DNA of 19,075 nt. Source: DASQJJ01 sp964598355 (GTDB lineage Bacteria; Patescibacteriota; Microgenomatia; Levybacterales; UBA12049). Where the stretch lies: positions 1 through 19,075 of the forward strand of contig CAZRBN010000019.1 in NCBI GenBank assembly GCA_964598355.1. The letters run 5' to 3'. Every line of letters begins with the position of its first letter. The first letter of the stretch is position 1. A model generated the notes under the pieces. The model was not told the DNA's origin. It was given only the letters and a program-made list of their open reading frames with translations, and did not search any database. Below, piece by piece: positions 14,232 to 19,075 of this stretch. Both the position numbers and the translations under genes were made by a program.

Positions 14232-15341
14232 ATGGCGAAGATAGGCATCGATTGCAGATTATGGAATGAGACAGGAGTTGGTCGGTACATCCGAAATCTT
14301 GTCAGCAATCTCGCCAAACTAGACACACGTAATCAGTACATTTTGTTTTTACGTAAGGGGGAGTATGAGATTGTTCCACTTCCCGGAAAGAATTTTGAAA
14401 AACGTCTTGCTGATATACGCTGGCATAGTGTGAAAGAACAAACACAATTTGCTCACCTTTTACAAAAAGAAAAGTTAGATCTCGTCCATTTTCCGTATTT
14501 CTCCTACCCAATTTTATATAAAGGAAATTTTATTATTACTATTCATGACCTTATCCTTAATCACTTTCCAACTGGTCAAGCAACGACGCTTCCATCGCCT
14601 ATTTATTGGTTAAAGCAGTTAGGATACCGCTTTGTTGTTTCAAAAGCAGTGAAAAAAGCATCACGCATTATTGCTGTTTCAAAAGCAACACGGGATGAAA
14701 TCATCGACCATTATAAAATCAAGCCAGAAAAAATAACTGTTACCTATGAAGGGATTGATGAAAGTTTGATAAAAGAAAAAATGGAAAAAGTAGACACGCC
14801 TCATCCCTACTTTTTCTATGTGGGGAATGCCTATCCTCATAAAAATCTAGAAAGATTAGTTGAAGGATTTGCCCTCTTTTCTCATGGAAAGGTGGTTGAC
14901 TTGATTTTTGTTGGGAAAGAAGACTTTTTTTATAAAAGACTGAAAGAAAAAGTAGAAAAATTAGGCCTTTCAGAAAGAATTCACTTTTTTCAAAACATTT
15001 CAGATGGGCAGCTTGTCTATCTTTATCATCATGCAAAAGGCGTTGTTCTCCCCTCTCTTATGGAGGGATTTGGTCTGCCCGCTCTTGAAGCAATGGAAAA
15101 TGATTGTTTGGTTATTGCATCGGAAGTACCTGCATTTTTAGAAGTATGCGGTACTACGGCTGTATATTTTGACCCGTATAGCACAGAAGATATAGCAAAT
15201 GTTTTGCAAAATGTATATGAAGGGAAAGTAGGTGTTACAGAAAAAAAACAACAAGGTAAAAAACGGGCAAAAGAATTCTCTTGGAAGGATATGGCTCGAC
15301 AAACCGTAGACGTTTATGAAAGTAGCATTAGTATACGATAG
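14232..15341 (+). CDS. GT4 family glycosyltransferase
   Basis: 369 residues from ATG 14232 (MAKIGIDCRLWNETGVGRYI); the frame is open upstream to 14115, but that part overlaps the divergent gene and its promoter. The N-terminal domain ends at VTYEGID. The donor-binding domain starts YFFYVGNAYPHKNLERLVE and has the E-x7-E motif LMEGFGLPALEA (E278, E286). It is similar to the mannosyltransferase-like GT4 at 3857 and the truncated one at 3252: all three begin IGID and share the VSKATRDEI/ISNASRDDI/ISEATKKDA helix, which suggests gene duplication within the locus. It is the first gene of the second operon, and the last 26 nt overlap the next gene. Confidence 0.88.
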   Translation: MAKIGIDCRLWNETGVGRYIRNLVSNLAKLDTRNQYILFLRKGEYEIVPLPGKNFEKRLADIRWHSVKEQTQFAHLLQKEKLDLVHFPYFSYPILYKGNFIITIHDLILNHFPTGQATTLPSPIYWLKQLGYRFVVSKAVKKASRIIAVSKATRDEIIDHYKIKPEKITVTYEGIDESLIKEKMEKVDTPHPYFFYVGNAYPHKNLERLVEGFALFSHGKVVDLIFVGKEDFFYKRLKEKVEKLGLSERIHFFQNISDGQLVYLYHHAKGVVLPSLMEGFGLPALEAMENDCLVIASEVPAFLEVCGTTAVYFDPYSTEDIANVLQNVYEGKVGVTEKKQQGKKRAKEFSWKDMARQTVDVYESSISIR

Positions 15342-16431
15342 AGTAAACAAGTGGGGAGGAGCTGAAAGAGTGTTGCTTGCGCTTCATGAGCTTTTTCCTG
15401 ATGCCCCTCTTTTTACGTCTGTGTATAACCCTGCAACAGCTTCTTGGGCTAAGGTTTTTACTATCAAGACATCGTTTCTACAACAGGTACCACTTGCAAA
15501 GTCCAGACATGAATATTTTCCACTTTTTATGCCTCTTGCTTTTGAGAATTTTTCTTTTGATGATTTTGATTTGATTATTTCTGTGACAAGTGAGGCAGCA
15601 AAAGGAATTATTACCAAGCCTTCCACAAAGCATATTTGTATTTGTCTTACGCCTACCAGGTACTTATGGAGTGGATACGAAGAGTATTTTAAAAATTCCC
15701 TAATACAACTTCTTGTTTTACCTTTCGTCTGGTATTTGCGTCTATGGGATAGAATTGCTTCCAAAAGACCTGATCAGTTTATAGCAATTTCTAAGGAAGT
15801 ACAAAAAAGAATAAAGGAGTATTATGGACAGGAGTCAAAGGTAGTTTATCCACCCCTGATGCTTAAGGTACCAAAAGAGCCTCAACCAGAGGTTAATCGT
15901 CCTCTGGATAAAAAAGAGCAGAAAGGTTCAAAGAAAGGTTACTTTTTGGTTGTGTCGCGTTTATCACGATTTACATCCTATAAACGTGTTGATATTGCGA
16001 TAAAGGCAGCAACACAACTTGATCTTCCATTGATTGTTGTGGGGGAAGGAAATAAGCAACAATTTCAGAAATTTGCAGGTTCAAACGTACAATTTGTTGG
16101 AAAAGTAAGTGATGAAGATTTGGCGTCATACTATGCTGGGTGCAGAGCACTTATTTTTCCTGCCTTGGAAGATTTTGGACTTGTCATGGTTGAGGCACAG
16201 ACTGCAGGAAAACCTGTGATAGCATATAGAGGTGGAGGTGCTGTAGAAATAATACAGGAAGGAAAAACTGGAGCTTTTTTTAACAAGCAAACAATACAAA
16301 GCTTAGTTGAGGTCTTGAAAACCTTTAAAGAAAGTGACTATAATAGTCAAGTCTGTAAATCAAATGCAGAACGTTTTTCAAAAGAAAAATTTCAAAAAGA
16401 AATTGTCTCTGTTATTGAAAGCACACATTAA
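15316..16431 (+). CDS. GT4 family glycosyltransferase (WbaZ-like mannosyltransferase type)
   Basis: 371 residues. MKVALVYDRVNKWGGAERVL with ELFPDAPLFTSVYN is the hallmark start of a GT4 subgroup annotated as mannosyltransferases such as WbaZ. CICLTPTRYLWSGYEEYF follows, the domain hinge is near VVYPPL, and the donor domain begins YFLVVSRLSRFTSYKRVDIAI with the E-x7-E motif ALEDFGLVMVEA (E285, E293). The manC gene starts 2 nt after its stop, which supports GDP-mannose as donor. Between the domains is a charged linker (about residues 189-210, Pro/Glu/Lys-rich) that contains a GC-rich inverted repeat at DNA level. It overlaps the upstream gene by 26 nt and has no Shine-Dalgarno site. Confidence 0.87.
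   Translation: MKVALVYDRVNKWGGAERVLLALHELFPDAPLFTSVYNPATASWAKVFTIKTSFLQQVPLAKSRHEYFPLFMPLAFENFSFDDFDLIISVTSEAAKGIITKPSTKHICICLTPTRYLWSGYEEYFKNSLIQLLVLPFVWYLRLWDRIASKRPDQFIAISKEVQKRIKEYYGQESKVVYPPLMLKVPKEPQPEVNRPLDKKEQKGSKKGYFLVVSRLSRFTSYKRVDIAIKAATQLDLPLIVVGEGNKQQFQKFAGSNVQFVGKVSDEDLASYYAGCRALIFPALEDFGLVMVEAQTAGKPVIAYRGGGAVEIIQEGKTGAFFNKQTIQSLVEVLKTFKESDYNSQVCKSNAERFSKEKFQKEIVSVIESTH
15886..15907. repeat. Intragenic inverted repeat CCAGAGG/CCTCTGG
   Basis: Perfect 7-bp arms separated by 8 nt, unusually GC-rich for this AT-rich DNA, lie in the interdomain linker of the 15316 GT4. No T-run follows, so it is not a terminator. It could form a hairpin in the mRNA or mark an inserted linker. Confidence 0.5.
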
Positions 16432-16433
16432 TT

Positions 16434-17516
16434 ATGAAAATAGTAATATTTGCCGGTGGTGTAGGAAGTAGGTTGTGGCCTCTCTCAAGAAAAAATACTC
16501 CAAAGCAATTTGAAAAAATTGTTGGGGATAAGTCAACTTTGCAACTTGCAGCTCACAGACTTCAGCCAGAATTTAAGTGGAAAGATTTATACGTTGCAAC
16601 AGGTCAGGCATTTGCCGAAATTGTCAAAGATCAATTGCCAGAAATGCCAAAAGATCATGTGATTGGGGAACCTGTTATGCGAGATGTCGGACCCGCTGTT
16701 GGACTTATGACAAGAATTCTTGCTAAAGAATCTCCCAATGAACCAATGGCAATTCTTTGGAGTGACCATTTAGTAAAGCAAGAAGCACTTTTTCGAAAAA
16801 TTCTTTTAACAGCAGGAGAATTTATTAAAGAAGATCCAAATAAAATTATTTTCGTTGCACAAAAACCTAGATTTGCTAGCGAGAATTTAGGATGGATTCA
16901 TTATGGAAAAGAATCATTCACAAAAAATAGCATCCCTTTTTATTCTTTTGAAGGATTTAAATATCGCCCAGATGCAGAAAATGCTGAAAAGTATTTCACG
17001 AGCGGACAGCACGGATGGAATTTAGGCTATTTTGTAACAACCCCACAATTCTTATGGAAGCAATTTGAAAAGTTAGCACCTGAGACTGCAGCAAAAATAG
17101 AAGAAATAGTTGCAGTATGGGGTACACCCCAATTTCAAAAGAAGTTAACTGAAATTTACCCTACTCTTGAAAAAATTCATTTTGATAACGTGATTTTAGA
17201 AAAACTGAATCCTTCTGATGCCTTTGTAACATGTGAGAATATTGAATGGAGTGATATTGGAGCATGGGAGGCTCTGAAAGAAGCATTGGCTGTTAGTCAA
17301 GATGAAAATGTAACAAAAGGAAATGTGTTGCTTGAAGATTCTCGAGACTCTCTTATATTCAATTTTAGAGGTCAAACAGTGGTTGGGATTGATTTGGATG
17401 ATATTGTCATTGTTAATACAGAAGATGTTGTCTTAGTCTGTCCAAAATCTTCTGTCCCTAAAATTAAGAAATTCGTCGAAAAACTAGATGGCACTGAACA
17501 TGAGCATCTAGCATAA
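16434..17516 (+). CDS. manC: Mannose-1-phosphate guanylyltransferase
   Basis: 360 residues. IFAGGVGSRLWPLSRK, then TPKQF (K24), is the nucleotide-binding signature of sugar-1-phosphate guanylyltransferases; AILWSDHLV and ENIEWSDIGAWEAL are further conserved sites of the ManC/GDP-mannose pyrophosphorylase family. It makes GDP-mannose from mannose-1-phosphate and GTP. It is the single-domain form; the phosphomannose isomerase domain of bifunctional ManC/AlgA (about 470 residues) is absent, so mannose-1-phosphate must come from enzymes elsewhere in the genome. It is packed between a mannosyltransferase-like GT4 (2 nt) and the initiating transferase (2 nt). It is the only sugar-nucleotide synthesis gene in the window, which points to mannose as a main constituent. 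Confidence 0.92.
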   Translation: MKIVIFAGGVGSRLWPLSRKNTPKQFEKIVGDKSTLQLAAHRLQPEFKWKDLYVATGQAFAEIVKDQLPEMPKDHVIGEPVMRDVGPAVGLMTRILAKESPNEPMAILWSDHLVKQEALFRKILLTAGEFIKEDPNKIIFVAQKPRFASENLGWIHYGKESFTKNSIPFYSFEGFKYRPDAENAEKYFTSGQHGWNLGYFVTTPQFLWKQFEKLAPETAAKIEEIVAVWGTPQFQKKLTEIYPTLEKIHFDNVILEKLNPSDAFVTCENIEWSDIGAWEALKEALAVSQDENVTKGNVLLEDSRDSLIFNFRGQTVVGIDLDDIVIVNTEDVVLVCPKSSVPKIKKFVEKLDGTEHEHLA

Positions 17517-17518
17517 CT

Positions 17519-18184
17519 ATGCCCTACAAAGAAGTAAAAAAAAGCCCTTTGTATGAAGTAATAAAGCGATTGGTAGATATAACTTCTGCAGTAATACTTC
17601 TTATTATTTTTTCCCCTATTATTATTTTTGTTACCTTGGCAATTAAGCTAACTTCACAGGGTCCTATCCTTGCTGACACTCCAGAGCGAGTAGGAAAAAA
17701 CGGGAAGCTTTTTAAAATGTATAAATTTCGTTCTATGGTACAAAATGCCCATGAAATACTCAGAGAGAATCCTGAATTCACAAAATTATTCGAAGATTAT
17801 AAAAAGGGAAGCTATAAATTACGTAACGATCCACGCGTAACTCCTGTTGGAAGATTTATACGGAAATACTCATTTGATGAAATCCCTCAACTGATGAATA
17901 TTTTGCAAGGAGATATGAGTCTTGTTGGACCAAGAGCCTATTATCCTGATGAGCTTCGTGAACAACAAAAGAAATACCCTTATACACGTGACGCAGTAAA
18001 AGTTGTGCTTTCCGTTAAACCTGGATTGACAGGCTTTTGGCAGGTATCAGGAAGATCTGAAATTAATTTTGATAAAAGAATAACAATGGATTCTGACTAC
18101 GTCCATATGAGATCAATCCTCTATGATTTGTTGATCATTGCACGTACTCCTTGGGCTATGGTTTCAGGTAAAGGAGCCCTCTGA
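17519..18184 (+). CDS. Undecaprenyl-phosphate sugar-1-phosphate transferase (small WcaJ/PglC-type PGT)
   Basis: 221 residues, a monotopic phosphoglycosyl transferase without the four N-terminal membrane helices of full WcaJ. A hydrophobic re-entrant helix (about 22-44) is followed by PERVGKNGKLFKMYKFRSM, the catalytic Asp-Glu pair in FDEIPQLMN (D120, E121), MSLVGPRAYYPDE and KPGLTGFWQVSGRS. It moves a sugar-1-phosphate from a nucleotide sugar to undecaprenyl phosphate at the inner face of the membrane, the first committed step for the repeat unit. It is last in its operon, 2 nt after manC. The sugar (galactose, glucose, a bacillosamine or mannose) cannot be read from sequence. Confidence 0.92.
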   Translation: MPYKEVKKSPLYEVIKRLVDITSAVILLIIFSPIIIFVTLAIKLTSQGPILADTPERVGKNGKLFKMYKFRSMVQNAHEILRENPEFTKLFEDYKKGSYKLRNDPRVTPVGRFIRKYSFDEIPQLMNILQGDMSLVGPRAYYPDELREQQKKYPYTRDAVKVVLSVKPGLTGFWQVSGRSEINFDKRITMDSDYVHMRSILYDLLIIARTPWAMVSGKGAL

Positions 18185-18310
18185 GTTTGTAAAGTTATAA
18201 AGCTCCTATCCTAGTTCTTATTTCATCGTTTATACTGCTTAATTCCTACATCTGTATGCATGAATTCAGCTATTTGACAAACAGTTTAGCAGTCACGTAT
18301 AGTAGTTATT
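18185..18310. other. Intergenic region between the PGT gene and the DUF4012 gene
   Basis: This 126-nt gap is the longest in the window. It contains no small gene that I can support. A 6-bp AGGAGC/GCTCCT pair (18172-18177 with 18202-18207) has a 24-nt loop and no T-run, so it is a poor terminator candidate. An imperfect dyad (18252-18269) lies just before the promoter. Confidence 0.6.
18274..18303 (+). promoter_or_regulatory. Promoter of the DUF4012 gene
   Basis: A perfect -35 TTGACA (18274-18279), an 18-nt spacer and TATAGT (18298-18303). It is the strongest full promoter in the window. The -10 box ends 7 nt before ATG 18311, so the transcript should start at the start codon; no Shine-Dalgarno site is present. 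Confidence 0.65.
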
Positions 18311-19075
18311 ATGGACGGATTTTCTAAAATTTCGCTTGACACACCCGTAATGCAACCTCCTTCAGAGAAGCCAGTTACTATGACAAGAAAAACTGGTTTG
18401 AGTGGGAAAATAAAAATGGGAAGAAGAGAAAAGATTATTGCCGTTGTTGTCGTATGTCTTATTTTGTTTGGTATTTTTGGAGTACTTTTGCCAGGACAAC
18501 GAGTCTACTCGCAAGCAAAAAAAACGTATGCACAAGCAAAACTAGCTCTGAATGCTCTTAAGACCCAAAATGTATCGGATGCATCCGTTCAGCTTGCTGC
18601 CACAAAACCTGAAATTGAAAAAACACAAAAAGATTTAGCTGCCCTCGGTTATTTGGCATTTATTCCAGTTGCTAATTTTTACTATAGTGATGCTACTCAT
18701 TTACTAAATGCTGCTTCGTATGGTCTCAATGCAGGTCAGATATTAGTTGATGCAATTAAGCCATATGCAGATGTTTTGGGTTTGAAAGGACAGGGAAGTT
18801 TTGTCGGTGGATCCGCTCAAGATAGAATTCAAAAAGCTGTTACGACGATGAGTAAGGTAACACCAAAAATTGATGATATTGGTACTCAATTAGCTTTAGT
18901 GCAAAAAGAAGTTGACGCTGTTGACCCAAATCATTATCCTGCACTCCTTGGTGGAAAAAAGATTCAGGATAATTTACGAGCGCTCAAACTTGGTGTTGAT
19001 GAAGCAGCAACCTTTGTTACTCAGGCAAAACCGTTGATTAAAGTATTACCAGGAATGTTGGGAGAACCAACTGAA
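18311..19075 (+). CDS. DUF4012 family membrane protein, N-terminal part (3' partial)
   Basis: The frame is open for 255 codons from ATG 18311 to the window's end, so the gene continues beyond it. A cytoplasmic tail of about 40 residues (Pro/Lys-rich) precedes one membrane helix (about 41-60, IIAVVVVCLILFGIFGVLL). An alpha-helical, Ala/Gln-rich region follows outside, with coiled-coil character (KTYAQAKLALNALK) and the segment LAALGYLAFIPVANFYYSDA that I associate with DUF4012 proteins. Full members are larger and have a second globular half that would follow here. The family is common next to polysaccharide genes in Patescibacteria and Actinobacteria; its biochemical role is not known. It has its own promoter, so it is regulated apart from the glycan operon. 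Confidence 0.75.
   Translation, partial: MDGFSKISLDTPVMQPPSEKPVTMTRKTGLSGKIKMGRREKIIAVVVVCLILFGIFGVLLPGQRVYSQAKKTYAQAKLALNALKTQNVSDASVQLAATKPEIEKTQKDLAALGYLAFIPVANFYYSDATHLLNAASYGLNAGQILVDAIKPYADVLGLKGQGSFVGGSAQDRIQKAVTTMSKVTPKIDDIGTQLALVQKEVDAVDPNHYPALLGGKKIQDNLRALKLGVDEAATFVTQAKPLIKVLPGMLGEPTE

Noticed and set aside
18172..18207. AGGAGC/GCTCCT pair as a rho-independent terminator
   Set aside because: The stem is only 6 bp with a 24-nt loop and no T-run follows.

Overview
The window is an AT-rich, gene-dense stretch of bacterial DNA devoted almost entirely to building a cell-surface polysaccharide. TGA, TAA and TAG all act as stops (several junctions are ATGA or GTGA overlaps), so the code is the standard bacterial one. 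The best guess for the source is a Patescibacteria/CPR genome of the Microgenomates type. The reasons are the DUF4012 protein, the membrane-protein style (an FRDPTKW segment and an O-antigen-ligase-like N-terminus containing RLEDFLI), the scarcity of Shine-Dalgarno sites, and very tight gene packing. This placement comes from family recognition only and was not tested by a search.

Layout: 2-1116 holds the end of one polytopic membrane protein and a coupled second reading frame that look like two halves of a YfhO-like membrane glycosyltransferase. 1162-1998 is a stand-alone secreted protein with a phage-tail-fibre-like shaft motif. 2061-13105 is a long plus-strand operon: a polyprenyl-phosphate-sugar-synthase-type GT2, a small membrane protein, a truncated GT4, a full GT4, a left-handed beta-helix acyltransferase, a rhamnosyltransferase-like GT2, a 1035-residue O-antigen-ligase/GT-C fusion, an ArnT/PMT-like membrane transferase, another GT4 and another GT2. 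13102-14160 is a minus-strand acyltransferase-3 gene. 14232-18184 is a second plus-strand operon: two GT4s, GDP-mannose pyrophosphorylase (manC) and the polyprenyl-phosphate sugar-1-phosphate transferase that starts repeat-unit synthesis. 18311 to the end is the N-terminal part of a DUF4012 membrane protein.

Inferred pathway: ManC supplies GDP-mannose; the 17519 transferase loads the first sugar phosphate onto undecaprenyl phosphate; soluble GT4 and GT2 enzymes extend it on the cytoplasmic face; the two acyltransferases decorate it; the GT2/GT-C pair supplies and uses lipid-linked sugars outside the membrane; and the ligase-like domain polymerises the glycan or attaches it to its carrier. No Wzx flippase, Wzz regulator, ABC exporter or other sugar-nucleotide enzyme lies inside the window.

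Three things stand out. First, at least five glycan genes carry a short tandem array with an exact 7-bp period, each with a different unit, in frame and apparently in surface loops or linkers; this resembles the heptanucleotide STRR repeats of cyanobacteria. Second, the candidate promoters sit so close to their genes (end of the -10 box 6-10 nt before ATG) that the mRNAs should be leaderless, while only two internal genes have a clear Shine-Dalgarno site. Third, the ligase/GT-C fusion has a G6 run next to its junction, where losing one G would split it into two normal-looking genes.
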